Source of the DNA: Chryseobacterium gleum
Lineage (GTDB): Bacteria > Bacteroidota > Bacteroidia > Flavobacteriales_D > UBA2798
Reading direction: 5' to 3'
NCBI GenBank assembly: GCA_945865695.1
Contig: CAMBFX010000003.1
Coordinates: 1-48,303, forward strand
Length of the DNA: 48,303 bases
Below, one piece after another: positions 6,951 to 16,795 of the stretch. Every line of letters begins with the position of its first letter. Positions within the stretch are counted from its first letter, which is position 1. The notes under the pieces are model-generated. The model was not told where the DNA came from, did not search any database, and saw only the letters and a list, made by a program, of their open reading frames with translations. A program made the position numbers and the translations under genes.

Positions 6951-8264
6951 ATGAAACTAACTCATTACCTGTGTTTATCGGGATTAGCAATGCTAAGCAT
7001 CGGTGTTTCTGCACAGAAAATTGAATTTCAGGAATACGACCTGAAAAATGGTTTGCATGTCATTTTACATGAAGATCATACAACTCCCATCGTTACTGTA
7101 TCTGTATTGTATCATGTGGGTTCAAAAAACGAAGATCCAAAACGTACAGGATTCGCACATTTTTTCGAGCATTTAATGTTTGAAGGTTCTGCGAATATCG
7201 GTCGTGGCGAATACGGAAAAATTATCGAAGAAAATGGTGGTGTTTTAAATGCCAACACTTCTTTTGATAGAACCTATTATTATGAAATTCTTCCTTCCAA
7301 TCAAATGGAATTAGGTTTGTGGATGGAAGCAGAAAGAATGCTTCAGTTAAAAGTTGATTCTGTAGGTGTAGAAACACAACGCGGTGTAGTAAAAGAAGAA
7401 TTAAATCTTCGTGTATTGAATCAACCTTATGGAAGTATCCTTCAGCAAACATTCAGTCACGCTTTTAAAGTTCATCCTTATCGTTGGACACCCATCGGTG
7501 ATGCGCAATACATCAATGCGGCCACCTATGAAGAATTCATGGATTTTTACAAAACATTTTATGTTCCTAATAATGCAACTATTTCTATCGCGGGAGATTT
7601 TAAACCTGAAGACGCAAAAAAATGGATTGAGAAATATTTTGGACCGATTCCAAAAGGAACAAAAGCAATTCCTCGTCCGAAAGAAGTAGAGCCTAAGCAA
7701 ACTTCTGAAATCAGAGATACTGTTTATGATAATATCCAATTACCAGCTGTAATCATGGGTTATCATATTCCAGGCCAAGGAACACCTGATTATTATGCAG
7801 TGAATATGTTGGCGCAATTATTATCACAGGGAGAAAGTTCAAGAATCGCTAAAAATGTAGTGGACAAACAACAAAAAGCGATTTTCGCAGGAGCCTTTCC
7901 ATTGCCTTCAGAAGATCCTGGATTGACTTTGATGTTTGGAATTTGTAATATGGGAATTCAACCAGATGATTTGGAAAAAGCAATCGGTGCTGAAATTGAA
8001 AAAACACAAACAGAATTAATCAGTGATGAAGAATTTCAGAAATTGAAAAATCAGATTGAATCGGATTTTATTACTTCTAATTCAAGTATGGCTGGAATTG
8101 CAGAAAGTTTAGCTAACTATGAAGTTTATTTCGGTGATGCTAATCTTATCAATACAGAAATCGATCGTTACATGAAAGTAACGAAAGAAGATATTCAACG
8201 TGTAGCAAAAGAATATTTCAGAAAAGAAAATCGCGTTGTTTTATATTATTTACCTAAACCATAA
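6951..8264 (+). CDS. Secreted M16 family zinc peptidase (catalytic subunit)
   Basis: This 437-residue protein is an M16 (insulinase/pitrilysin-like) metallopeptidase. It has the inverted zinc motif HFFEH at residues 70-74, preceded by GFAHFF, and the distal glutamate in VVKEEL near residue 150. The start ATG at 6951 was chosen because it begins a clean signal peptide (MKLTHYLCLSGLAMLSIGVSAQ). A longer frame from 6906 would put 15 hydrophobic and aromatic residues before it. The C-terminal domain has GESSRIAK but lacks the conserved Arg/Tyr pair, as is usual for the zinc-binding member of two-chain M16 enzymes. The partner gene follows after 35 bases. It probably works in the periplasm on peptides. 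Confidence 0.93.
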   Translation: MKLTHYLCLSGLAMLSIGVSAQKIEFQEYDLKNGLHVILHEDHTTPIVTVSVLYHVGSKNEDPKRTGFAHFFEHLMFEGSANIGRGEYGKIIEENGGVLNANTSFDRTYYYEILPSNQMELGLWMEAERMLQLKVDSVGVETQRGVVKEELNLRVLNQPYGSILQQTFSHAFKVHPYRWTPIGDAQYINAATYEEFMDFYKTFYVPNNATISIAGDFKPEDAKKWIEKYFGPIPKGTKAIPRPKEVEPKQTSEIRDTVYDNIQLPAVIMGYHIPGQGTPDYYAVNMLAQLLSQGESSRIAKNVVDKQQKAIFAGAFPLPSEDPGLTLMFGICNMGIQPDDLEKAIGAEIEKTQTELISDEEFQKLKNQIESDFITSNSSMAGIAESLANYEVYFGDANLINTEIDRYMKVTKEDIQRVAKEYFRKENRVVLYYLPKP

Positions 8265-8299
8265 TTCTTCCTTCAACGAAAGAATAATGAAATAATAAA

Positions 8300-10447
8300 A
8301 TGAAAAAAATGAAAAAGCTAAAATATATATCACTTGTTTTGATTGCGGCAATCATGGTCAATTCAGCCAATGCACAAAAAACAACTAAAGTAACTGCAAC
8401 TGGAACTGAAAAACTAGATCGTTCAGTAAGACCAACAGCAGGAACAGCTGCAACTATCCAATTGAAAAAACCTGAGATGTTCACTCTGGATAATGGATTA
8501 AAAGTTTTTGTTGTTGAGAATCACAAAAACCCGAGTGTTTCACTTTCCATCCAATTGGATATTCCTCCAATGAAGGAAGGAGATAAAACAGGAGTTTCTC
8601 AATTTTCTGGAGAACTTTTAGGAACAGCAACAGAAACAAGAACTAAGGATCAAATCAATGAGGAAGTAGATTTCATTGGCGCCTCCTTAAATACATCAGG
8701 TGGTGGAATTAGTGGTGCTTGTTTGAAAAAACATTTACCTAAATTAATGGATGTACTAACAGATGTATTATTGAAACCAGTTTTCAATCAGGAAGAATTG
8801 GATAAATTAAAAACACAAATGAAATCCAATCTTGCTTCAAATAAATCTTCACCGGCCAACATGGCTTCAAACCTTAAAGCGAAATTGGTTTACGGAGCTA
8901 ATCATCCCTATGGAGAAGTGATGATGGAAGCTAATGTGGATAATATTACATTAGAAGATTGTAAGAAATATTACGCTGATTATTTCCGTCCTAATGTTGG
9001 TTATCTTGCAATTGTTGGTGATATCACTAAAGCTGAAGCAAAAGAATTGTGTGCTAAATATTTTTCAGGGTGGAAAAAAGGAGAAATTCCAAAATCTTAT
9101 ATACCGCCAGTGCAAGGACCTGCTCAAACAAAAGTTTGTTTTGTTGACAAGCCGGGTGCTACACAAACAACCATTCATATTACTTATCCTGTAGATTATA
9201 AACCCGGGAGTGAAGATGCGATAAAATGTGCAGTGATGAATGATATTTTAGGTGGATCATTTTCTGCTCGTTTATTCAGAAATCTTCGTGAAACTTATCG
9301 TTTGACGTATGGCGCCTATTCTGATTTATCTTCAGATAAATATGTAGGAAATTTTGATGCTAATGCAGATGTTAGAACTATTGCCACAGACAGTGCATTA
9401 GTACAATTCTTTTATGAGATTAATAAAATGCGCAATGAACCTGTTTCACAAAGAGAATTACAAGGAGTAATCAATAATTTGACCGGTATATTTTCATTGG
9501 CTTTAGAACAACCTTCTACCATCGCAAGTTTTGCAATGAACATTGATAAGTATAATTTATCTCCCGACTATTATGCTAACTATTTAACTGCACTTTCAAA
9601 AGTAACTATTGAAGATGTTCAAGCGATGGCTAAAAAATATTTGAAGCCAGAAAATGCTTATATCATTTTAGTTGGAGACAAAGAAGTAATTTCAAAAGAT
9701 GTAGCCAAATACAGCAAAGACGGAAAAATAGCTTATTATGATAGCTACGGAAATGATTTTGTTGAATTGAAAAAAGCGCCTGAAGGTGTAACTGGATGGA
9801 CTGTTTTAGATAATTATATAAAAGCAGTTGGTGGAGAGGTAGCCATGAAAAAAGTAACTAGTTTGAAAATTGTGATGAGCGCTACACTTCAAGGAATGGC
9901 AATTGACCAAACTGTAATGAAAAAAGCGGTTAAAGGTGGAGGTAATAAAATGAAATCTTCATTTGGTTCAGGTATGATGGTTTTACAAAGCTCAGTTTTT
10001 GATGGCACCACTGGATATTCAGCAGATATGCAAAGTGGCAAAAAAGATTTTACTCCAGAAGAAATCACCGAAATGAAAATGGATGCGCAGATGTTTCCAG
10101 AATTATTTTACAAAACAAATGGATACCAATTTAATTTATTAGGAATAGATAAAGTAGATGAGAAGGAAGCCTATAAAATCGAAATGGTAAAACCAAATGG
10201 TGATAAGCAAACGGAATGGTATGATGTTGCTACAGGTTTTCAAGTGATGACTGCTGTTACGCAAGATGGAAATACTATTGAAACTAAATTTTCTGACTAC
10301 AAAGAAATTGAAGTGAAGAAAATAGGGAAATTGAAATTTCCGAATAAGGTTTCTGCAATGGTTGGCCCAGGAATGGTTTTGGAATTCGTTGCAAAAGAAA
10401 TATTAGTGAACTCTAAATTAGATGATGCTTTGTTTAGTGCAAAGTAA
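8300..10447 (+). CDS. Secreted M16-like peptidase subunit without zinc motif, with C-terminal extension
   Basis: This 715-residue protein starts with a signal peptide (MKKMKKLKYISLVLIAAIMV, cleaved near NSANA-Q). Two M16 domains fill residues about 45-480. At the place of HxxEH the sequence is QFSGELLG, so it cannot bind zinc. Its second domain has LRETYRLTYGAYS, which holds the Arg/Tyr pair missing from the upstream partner. The two proteins thus complement each other as a heterodimer. Residues about 490-715 form an extra beta-rich domain (LDNYIKAVGGEVAMKKVTSL, and later TKFSDYKEIE) resembling LolA-like outer-membrane lipoprotein carrier folds in pattern. It is in an operon with the upstream gene and ends before a terminator. 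Confidence 0.9.
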   Translation: MKKMKKLKYISLVLIAAIMVNSANAQKTTKVTATGTEKLDRSVRPTAGTAATIQLKKPEMFTLDNGLKVFVVENHKNPSVSLSIQLDIPPMKEGDKTGVSQFSGELLGTATETRTKDQINEEVDFIGASLNTSGGGISGACLKKHLPKLMDVLTDVLLKPVFNQEELDKLKTQMKSNLASNKSSPANMASNLKAKLVYGANHPYGEVMMEANVDNITLEDCKKYYADYFRPNVGYLAIVGDITKAEAKELCAKYFSGWKKGEIPKSYIPPVQGPAQTKVCFVDKPGATQTTIHITYPVDYKPGSEDAIKCAVMNDILGGSFSARLFRNLRETYRLTYGAYSDLSSDKYVGNFDANADVRTIATDSALVQFFYEINKMRNEPVSQRELQGVINNLTGIFSLALEQPSTIASFAMNIDKYNLSPDYYANYLTALSKVTIEDVQAMAKKYLKPENAYIILVGDKEVISKDVAKYSKDGKIAYYDSYGNDFVELKKAPEGVTGWTVLDNYIKAVGGEVAMKKVTSLKIVMSATLQGMAIDQTVMKKAVKGGGNKMKSSFGSGMMVLQSSVFDGTTGYSADMQSGKKDFTPEEITEMKMDAQMFPELFYKTNGYQFNLLGIDKVDEKEAYKIEMVKPNGDKQTEWYDVATGFQVMTAVTQDGNTIETKFSDYKEIEVKKIGKLKFPNKVSAMVGPGMVLEFVAKEILVNSKLDDALFSAK

Positions 10448-10451
10448 AAAT

Positions 10452-10492
10452 TTAACCACGAATTACAAGAAGTAGACACAAAGTTCACAAAG
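10452..10492. repeat. Degenerate intergenic ACCACGAATTACA / CACAAAG repeat
   Basis: The unit pattern TTAACCACGAATTACAAGAA followed by ACACAAAGTTCACAAAG is of the kind found as dispersed intergenic repeats in many bacteria and is related in style to the repeat at 4981-5008. It lies between the M16 stop codon and its terminator. The identification rests on appearance only. Confidence 0.35.
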
Positions 10493-10513
10493 AAAAAATG
10501 AAGAATAATATTT

Positions 10514-10540
10514 AAGCGGCTTTCGGGCCGCTTTTTTTAT
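10514..10540 (+). terminator. Rho-independent terminator of the M16 operon
   Basis: A perfect 7-bp stem AAGCGGC / GCCGCTT with a six-base loop (TTTCGG) is followed by a run of seven T. It is placed about 65 bases after the last M16 stop codon. This is the clearest terminator in the window. Confidence 0.92.
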
Positions 10541-10686
10541 TATTAATACCTTAAAAATTATTGCTTTTTTATTCAGATTGATTGTTATTGAGATCAATAA
10601 AATTCAATTATTTTGATAGTAGAAAAAATATCAATTGATAATAGCGCCAATCTAAGTAACTTGGGTTAATAAATTAATTTATTATC

Positions 10687-10708
10687 AACTCATTTTGAAA
10701 AATGAGTT
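10687..10708. promoter_or_regulatory. Perfect 10-bp inverted repeat upstream of the deacetylase gene
   Basis: The arms AACTCATTTT and AAAATGAGTT are separated by two bases and end 28 bases before the ATG at 10737. It could be an operator or a leader hairpin at the head of the glycan locus. Because the region is AT-rich, a chance origin is possible. The rest of 10541-10686 shows nothing recognisable. Confidence 0.4.
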
Positions 10709-10736
10709 ATATTTAATCTAACTTTTCATTTAGCTA

Positions 10737-11573
10737 ATGATGACAGAAATAAAAACATTTAAAGAATTTAATTCAAAACAAAAAGTATTTGATAAACTAA
10801 GAAATATTGGAAGAAAACTTGCAATTTCTAGTTTGTCTATGAAATATGACATTTCAAAAACCACTAATTGGATAAAACTACCCTATTACCACCATGTATT
10901 TGATGATGAAAAATTAAATTTTGAAAGTCAACTAAAATATCTAAAAAATTTTGGTGATTTTATCAGTATGGATAAAGTTTGCGAATTGGTGAATGGTAAC
11001 GAACCCATTGATGGCCGTTATTTTTCACTGAGTTTTGATGACGGCTTTCTTAATTGTCGAAATAATATGATGGAAATAACTAGCAATTTGAATATTCCTG
11101 TCATTATTTATCTTCCGACTGATTATGTTGGATTGAATGCTTCCTACGCAAATGACATCGAAAAAATCAAGCAATTTTATCCCGAGGATCCGAAATTAAT
11201 TTCATTTTTGAGTTGGGAAGATTGTAAAGAAATGCTTTTACATAATATCACTTTTGGTTCTCATACCTGTAGTCATGCCAATTTATCGAAACTACATTCT
11301 ACTGGAATTGAAACTGAACTTAGAAATTCAAAAAACATAATAGAAGAAAAGCTAAATACATCTTGTTTGCATTTTGCATGTCCATGGGGTCGTATTGGAA
11401 TTGATTTTCACCCTGAAATTACGACTGATATTGAAAAAAGAATCGGATTTAAATCTTTCGCCACCACCAACAGAGGAAAAATGCAAAAAAATGATAATCT
11501 ATATCAGTTGAGGAGAGATCATTTATTGGCTGAGTGGGGTAATTATCAATTAAAATATTTTTTTGGAAAATGA
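10737..11573 (+). CDS. Polysaccharide deacetylase family protein
   Basis: This 278-residue protein has the NodB homology fold. Motif 1 is SLSFDDGF (the Asp pair near residues 101-102), motif 2 is GSHTCSH (residues 174-180, the two metal-binding His), and motif 3 is FACPWGR. Such enzymes remove N- or O-acetyl groups from sugars or, in some loci, from other acyl substrates. No signal peptide is evident, so it likely acts in the cytoplasm on precursors or is associated with the membrane. It overlaps the next gene by 4 bp (ATGA), so the two are co-translated. It is the first gene of the glycan locus. Confidence 0.88.
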   Translation: MMTEIKTFKEFNSKQKVFDKLRNIGRKLAISSLSMKYDISKTTNWIKLPYYHHVFDDEKLNFESQLKYLKNFGDFISMDKVCELVNGNEPIDGRYFSLSFDDGFLNCRNNMMEITSNLNIPVIIYLPTDYVGLNASYANDIEKIKQFYPEDPKLISFLSWEDCKEMLLHNITFGSHTCSHANLSKLHSTGIETELRNSKNIIEEKLNTSCLHFACPWGRIGIDFHPEITTDIEKRIGFKSFATTNRGKMQKNDNLYQLRRDHLLAEWGNYQLKYFFGK

Positions 11574-12670
11574 TTACTCGTAATGAATTAAATATTCGAC
11601 ATGCAAAATCAGAGGACGCCATTGAAGTCTGTAAGCTTTTGAAAAAACTTGGACTCAATCAACCAGCTAATCAAGAAGCCATCCAACATTGGCAAAGATT
11701 ATGGAATGAAAATCCATTTTATAAAACTTTTAAACTAGAATATTTTTATGGTTGGGTAATGGAGCATAATGGAAAAATTGTAGGCTTTTTTGGCAATATT
11801 CCGAGAATATATTCTTTGAATGATAAACTAATTCCTGTTGCAATTGCTAGTCAATGGGGAGTGAAGAAAGAATACAGACAATACACCGATTTATTGTCGG
11901 AGAAATTTTTCAATGAAAATCCCATAACATTAAAGTTGGTTACTACAGCAATAAAACCAACTGGACGTATTTTTGAAAAATTCAATGGCAAAAGAGTTCC
12001 GAATAATCAGTTGGACAATGTGTATATGGTTCCATTTGATTTATTCAAACTCATTCAACATAAATACACCAATTCATTGCTGAAATTTTTTATTACCTTT
12101 TTGAGTTACATTATACCATGGAAATGGAAGTTTCGTACAATCAAAAAAAACAACGCGATACGTGAAATAAAAATTGAAAACGCAGAAAATAATCTCGAAG
12201 AATTTTTAAATCGATTTATGAATCAATCAAAAGGATTAATTGCCACACGAAATCTGGAAACATTAAAATGGTTTTATTTAGGTGGAATTCGCAGACTTGA
12301 GAAAAAATTTTTTATTTACGAAGAAAAAAATATTATTACTGGTTTTGCCTCTATCATTGAGGAACCGATTGAGGGAAATTCAAGCATAAAAAGATTTAAG
12401 GTAATTGATGTTCTTGCAGAAACCAATAAGGTAAAAAAGGAAATCATTACAGAATTAATTCGAAATTCTTTTGAAATGAAAGCTGATGTTTTGGAGTTTC
12501 ACCACTGCGGATTGATAAATAAATCAGAAATTCCATTTTTTATTTTGACAAGAAAATACAAACAATTTCCCGCATACTATCATTCTTCTGATTCAGAATT
12601 AGATTTAATATTAAATAATCAAAATAGCTGGAATCTCATGCCATTTGATGGTGACACCGCATTATCCTGA
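11570..12670 (+). CDS. GNAT-type N-acyltransferase
   Basis: This 366-residue protein begins with a GNAT-like pattern (LNIRHAKSEDAIEVCKLLKKLG, and GWVMEHNGKIVGFFGNIPR followed by ASQWGVKKEYRQ where acetyl-CoA would bind). A second, less conserved half follows, as in two-domain acyltransferases of exopolysaccharide loci. It probably transfers an acyl group to an amino sugar or lipid-linked intermediate. It is coupled to the deacetylase by a 4-bp overlap; a deacetylase and an N-acyltransferase together could exchange the acyl group on a sugar nitrogen. The substrate is unknown. The 37 bases to the convergent next gene hold no clear terminator. Confidence 0.75.
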   Translation: MITRNELNIRHAKSEDAIEVCKLLKKLGLNQPANQEAIQHWQRLWNENPFYKTFKLEYFYGWVMEHNGKIVGFFGNIPRIYSLNDKLIPVAIASQWGVKKEYRQYTDLLSEKFFNENPITLKLVTTAIKPTGRIFEKFNGKRVPNNQLDNVYMVPFDLFKLIQHKYTNSLLKFFITFLSYIIPWKWKFRTIKKNNAIREIKIENAENNLEEFLNRFMNQSKGLIATRNLETLKWFYLGGIRRLEKKFFIYEEKNIITGFASIIEEPIEGNSSIKRFKVIDVLAETNKVKKEIITELIRNSFEMKADVLEFHHCGLINKSEIPFFILTRKYKQFPAYYHSSDSELDLILNNQNSWNLMPFDGDTALS

Positions 12671-12707
12671 TATCAATTAAATATATTTTGAGATATACGA
12701 AAGGATT

Positions 12708-13853
12708 TTAGCTCAATAATTTAAAATATTTATTGCTAAGTTCAGTGACGTCACTTCTTTCTTTCCCAATAATATTTGCAGCAGAGTGAAATGATTTCCA
12801 ATCGAGATCATTCCAATCTACCAATGATTCGATTACCTCCACATATCTACTTTCGTTTAATAAATCAATTATAAAACCAGCGTTCAGAGATTCCGTCTTT
12901 ATCCACGGAGTGCGGTCACTAATGATTACCGGGAGACCGCACATAAAACTTTCCAAAATAATATGTCCAAAATTTTCGCCCCTGGTAGGAAGAAAAAGAA
13001 AATCATATTCAGATAAAACATCAAATAACAATTCAGAATGAAGATTTCCTTTATAATTGACGGAAATATTACTTGGCATCTTTTCAATTATTGATTTACA
13101 TTTCTTCCAATATTCTCCATCATAAATACTACCAAAAATATCCAATTCAATATGTCCTTTGCATTTTGCTAAAACTTCGAGCGCAAATAAAGTGTTCTTT
13201 TCAGGAGCAATTCGCGCAACAGAAACTAATTTTAATTTGCCTACTATCTTTGTATGAATTATTTCTATTCTTTCAATTTGTAACCTAGGAAAATTATCTG
13301 CGACAATTATTCTTTTAAATGATTTGATGTTCCTTCTAACTTGATTTGATTCAATTTCATTCGAAACATGAAATGTAGCTTCCTGATAAAATTTACTTAA
13401 ATTAATCCATTTCAAAAACAATTTCTTCTTGATAGATTTTATCTTAAGTGCTTCGATAGCTAACATCCCACGGGGAGAAACCACAATATTTTTATGATTG
13501 AAAATTTTCGAAGCCATTAAGGGCAATATTGAAAATTTTTTTGAGAATAGTCCCATAATCATTATTGTCTGATAACTTCGTTCCTTCAACAAATTCACAT
13601 AATGATTTTTGTTTTGATGATGTTTATCCAAATACATTATTTTTTCACCATTGGGTCCCATCAACCAATGATTAAATTTAATATCAGAATACGGAATACT
13701 CTCAGTATATTCTGTATTACCAGTAACAACAAAAAATTCGTAATGTAATTTTAAATGCGCAATCATATTAAAACAAGATCTAACCGGACCGCCAGCTTTG
13801 TAGCCAGGAAAATACCAATCAATAAAAATGAGGATTTTCGGTTTTTTTGTCAT
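12708..13853 (-). CDS. Glycosyltransferase family 4 protein
   Basis: This 381-residue GT-B fold enzyme has an N-terminal GT4 opening (LIFIDWYFPGYKAGGPVRS). Its C-terminal domain has LVSVARIAPEKNT for the nucleotide-sugar side and the E-x7-E motif in GENFGHIILES near residues 301-311. It transfers a sugar from an activated donor with retention. The start overlaps the asnB stop codon by one base (TAATG), and it is the last gene of the long minus-strand operon. Donor and acceptor cannot be told from sequence. Confidence 0.92.
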   Translation of the reverse strand: MTKKPKILIFIDWYFPGYKAGGPVRSCFNMIAHLKLHYEFFVVTGNTEYTESIPYSDIKFNHWLMGPNGEKIMYLDKHHQNKNHYVNLLKERSYQTIMIMGLFSKKFSILPLMASKIFNHKNIVVSPRGMLAIEALKIKSIKKKLFLKWINLSKFYQEATFHVSNEIESNQVRRNIKSFKRIIVADNFPRLQIERIEIIHTKIVGKLKLVSVARIAPEKNTLFALEVLAKCKGHIELDIFGSIYDGEYWKKCKSIIEKMPSNISVNYKGNLHSELLFDVLSEYDFLFLPTRGENFGHIILESFMCGLPVIISDRTPWIKTESLNAGFIIDLLNESRYVEVIESLVDWNDLDWKSFHSAANIIGKERSDVTELSNKYFKLLS

Positions 13854-15733
13854 TAGGATCTGATATTATTTCTTTGCAACCAATCTTCAAGAACTACCAA
13901 ATACCAAACTCGTGAAAATGTAACACGTTTATCTCTATTTAAGAAACATTTCCAATGAAGAATAATTTCTTTTTCATTAAAAAGTTCACGTTTAGATAAG
14001 GAATAAATACGTTCTTCACAAAATGATTTCAACTCATTTTTCATCCACCCTTCCCAAGGAAAAGTGAAACCCATTTTCTGTCGATTGACAATTTCAGATG
14101 GAATTAAATCACCCAATGAATCTATTAATAATTTTTTAGGTGAATGAGGAATTTTAAATTCATCCTTTACACCTAAAACATAAGAAACTAAATGATGATC
14201 TAAAAACGGAACGCGAACTTCTAATGCATGCGCCATACTCATTTGATCGGTATCACGTAATAATACATTTTGCAAATAAGTACTTAATTCGAAAATTGAA
14301 ATTTTAGATAAATCAGCATAAGAATAAGCTAATCGATTGCTTCGTATCAATTCATGAATTATTTCTGAAACTCTATTGACAGAAATATTTTGTCTACCCG
14401 TTAGCTCAATGATCTTCTTTTCTGTCAGTACTTTTCTCATCAAAGGATAAGTCGATTCTATTGAAAATTTATTTAATCGCAAAAATTCACTTAATTTATC
14501 TGATGAGATAGAAGGTTTTACTTTTTGCAAAACATGGGCACCAAATCCTCTCATTCCATTTGGAAAAACATGCAACCATTTTTTAGATTGAATTTTTTTT
14601 AATTGCATAAATGACTCGTAACCCGCAAATAATTCATCACCACCTAATCCAGAAATTGCCATTGTAATTCCTGCCTCTTTGGTGACTTTAGAAACCACAA
14701 ATGTATTTGGGCCATCCCCAGATGGGTGATCCATGGCCGCCAATGATCCTGGCATCATTTTCAAAAAATCATTCGGAGACAATTTGATTTCAGTGTGATC
14801 GGTAGAATATTTTTCAGCAATTATTTTTGCATACTTTGCTTCGCTAAATTCGGATTCATCAAATGAAATACAAAAAGTTTTTACCGCTTGGGATGAATTC
14901 TTAGCCATCATAGCAACCACAGCAGACGAATCTATTCCACCTGATAAAAAAGCACCAAAAGGAACATCGGCCACTAAACGTTTCTGAACTGCCTTTTCAA
15001 ATAAAGAACAAATATTATTCGTTACTTCTTCATAAGAAACAGTATTTGAAATATTTTCCGCGCATGAATCAACAGACCAGTATTTCTTAATCTGTGTTTC
15101 ATTTTTTCGAATCAACATAAAATGTCCGGGCATCAACATTTCCACATCCTCAATCATCGTTTGAGGAGCGTGCACCGTTTGATAACGGAGATAATCTTCT
15201 AATGAATTTTCATTTATTCGTCGTGGAATCAAATCAGATGATAATAATGCTCTGAGTTCTGATGAAAACAAAATACTATTTTCCTTTTTATAAAAATAAA
15301 CTGGTTTAATTCCTAAGCGATCGCGAACAATTAATAATTCATTTTCTATCGCATCCCAGATAGCAAAAGCAAACATTCCTTCCAATCGAGAAATAAAATC
15401 AATTCCCCATTTTCGATAGGCATTTAATAATACTTCGGTATCTGATTTTGTTCTGAAATTAAAATCTGTAAGTTGTGATTTTAAATTATTGTAATTGTAA
15501 ATTTCACCATTAAATACCATTGCATACCTTTTATCCTCACTAAAAAAAGGTTGATTGCTTTCCACACTTAAATCAATTATTGATAATCTTCGATGACCTA
15601 AAACAATATTATTTCCCTCGTAAATTCCATCGGCATCTGGTCCACGATGAGAAATGGCAAAATTCATCCTTTGCAATATCTCTCTTGCATTATCTACTTT
15701 TTGAGTGCCAAATATTCCGTTAATCCCGCACAT
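13853..15733 (-). CDS. asnB: Asparagine synthase (glutamine-hydrolysing)-like protein
   Basis: This 626-residue protein has an N-terminal glutaminase domain with the nucleophile Cys2 (MCGINGIFG), RGPDADG and NGEIYNY motifs. The C-terminal synthetase domain has the pyrophosphate loop SGGIDSS at residues 264-270, and SGLGGDELFAGY and DQMSMAHALEVRVPFLDH follow. The full length and both active sites look intact. In surface-polysaccharide loci such proteins are often not general asparagine synthetases; they amidate a sugar carboxylate or peptide substituent, and that is plausible here. It lies head to tail with a GT4 gene on each side with no spacing. Confidence 0.93.
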   Translation of the reverse strand: MCGINGIFGTQKVDNAREILQRMNFAISHRGPDADGIYEGNNIVLGHRRLSIIDLSVESNQPFFSEDKRYAMVFNGEIYNYNNLKSQLTDFNFRTKSDTEVLLNAYRKWGIDFISRLEGMFAFAIWDAIENELLIVRDRLGIKPVYFYKKENSILFSSELRALLSSDLIPRRINENSLEDYLRYQTVHAPQTMIEDVEMLMPGHFMLIRKNETQIKKYWSVDSCAENISNTVSYEEVTNNICSLFEKAVQKRLVADVPFGAFLSGGIDSSAVVAMMAKNSSQAVKTFCISFDESEFSEAKYAKIIAEKYSTDHTEIKLSPNDFLKMMPGSLAAMDHPSGDGPNTFVVSKVTKEAGITMAISGLGGDELFAGYESFMQLKKIQSKKWLHVFPNGMRGFGAHVLQKVKPSISSDKLSEFLRLNKFSIESTYPLMRKVLTEKKIIELTGRQNISVNRVSEIIHELIRSNRLAYSYADLSKISIFELSTYLQNVLLRDTDQMSMAHALEVRVPFLDHHLVSYVLGVKDEFKIPHSPKKLLIDSLGDLIPSEIVNRQKMGFTFPWEGWMKNELKSFCEERIYSLSKRELFNEKEIILHWKCFLNRDKRVTFSRVWYLVVLEDWLQRNNIRS

Positions 15734-16795
15734 CTACTTTAAAAGGTCTGAAATTTGTTTTGCCCATTTTTGAGGAGTTATTTGCTGAGCCAGTTCATGA
15801 CTTTTTTCTGCCATTCTATTTAATCGCTCAGCACTCGAGCCCATCATTTCCTTGAAAGCTTTCTTTAATTGTACTTTATTACACGCTTCAACTATAAATC
15901 CATTCTCTCCGCTTTTTACAAATTGAGAAGCAGATCCCACTCTATCTGTTGCAATTATTGGAAAACCACTCGCAGCGAATTCGTGTATAACTACACCCCA
16001 AGGTTCGAAAGAACTGGGTAAAACAAAAACACCTGTGTCACGAATGAAATTTGGAATTTCCTCGGGTTGCACAAATCCAAAATGTTTTATGCTTGGATGC
16101 TCTTTTCTCTTCTCATATTCCGCTCCAGTACCTAAGCACCAAAGTTCCCATGCATTAGGGTTTTCTTTTTGCAATTCAATAAATGCATCCCACATTTCAT
16201 AAATTCCTTTGAATGCAAGGTAACGTCCAACGAAAATAAATCTCTTTGGAAAATTATTTTTTTTCTGTTCGCTAAATCTCGAATAGTAATCATTAAAAAA
16301 ATGGGTGTCGGCAGAATAAAAACCAGTAAGAATATTTTTGTCATCGAATCCCAATTTTTGCGCAAATAATCTTTGAGATTCGCCTGGCACCCAAACTCTG
16401 TTGAAATACTTTCGAACCAACATTCCACTCAATACGGATGCCATTCTTTGTTTGAAATCACCAACCCATTGATTATCGATTCCTACAATGACAGGGATTT
16501 TCTTTTTATATTTCCTACACGCTTTTTTATATCCTCGATCCATCCAACCGCTGCAATAAATTAAATCCGGTTGAATGTTTTCCAAAACTTTTTGAATTTT
16601 TCCTCTCTTAAATTCAGTTCTATCAAAAACTTTTATATCAGGATGAAATTTAAAATCAAATGGTGCTTCTTTATTCAAGGGCCATCTAAAAAGATAAACT
16701 TCTACTTCATTTGATTTAATTAATTCTTCAATACAGGAAAGAAAATAGGAGGCCAATTCTGTATATAGGAAAACAACTTTATATTTTTTTTGCAC
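15734..16795 (-). CDS. Glycosyltransferase family 4 protein
   Basis: This 353-residue protein has a GT-B pattern: a short N-terminal domain (VVFLYTELASYFLSCI), then FIFVGRYLAFKGIYEMWDAF, and the E-x7-E motif in SSFEPWGVVIHEFAASGFP near residues 260-278. Its stop codon directly abuts the asnB start, and its own start overlaps the phosphoesterase-like gene by 17 bases. It is probably a retaining sugar transferase in repeat-unit assembly. Confidence 0.92.
   Translation of the reverse strand: MQKKYKVVFLYTELASYFLSCIEELIKSNEVEVYLFRWPLNKEAPFDFKFHPDIKVFDRTEFKRGKIQKVLENIQPDLIYCSGWMDRGYKKACRKYKKKIPVIVGIDNQWVGDFKQRMASVLSGMLVRKYFNRVWVPGESQRLFAQKLGFDDKNILTGFYSADTHFFNDYYSRFSEQKKNNFPKRFIFVGRYLAFKGIYEMWDAFIELQKENPNAWELWCLGTGAEYEKRKEHPSIKHFGFVQPEEIPNFIRDTGVFVLPSSFEPWGVVIHEFAASGFPIIATDRVGSASQFVKSGENGFIVEACNKVQLKKAFKEMMGSSAERLNRMAEKSHELAQQITPQKWAKQISDLLK

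Noticed and set aside
7401-7739. 112-codon minus-strand frame inside the M16 gene
   Set aside because: It is the complement of conserved peptidase codons and has no start context or homology pattern.
16132-16428. 98-codon minus-strand frame in another phase of a GT4 gene
   Set aside because: The GT4 frame across the same bases has all family motifs, so this is a shadow frame.
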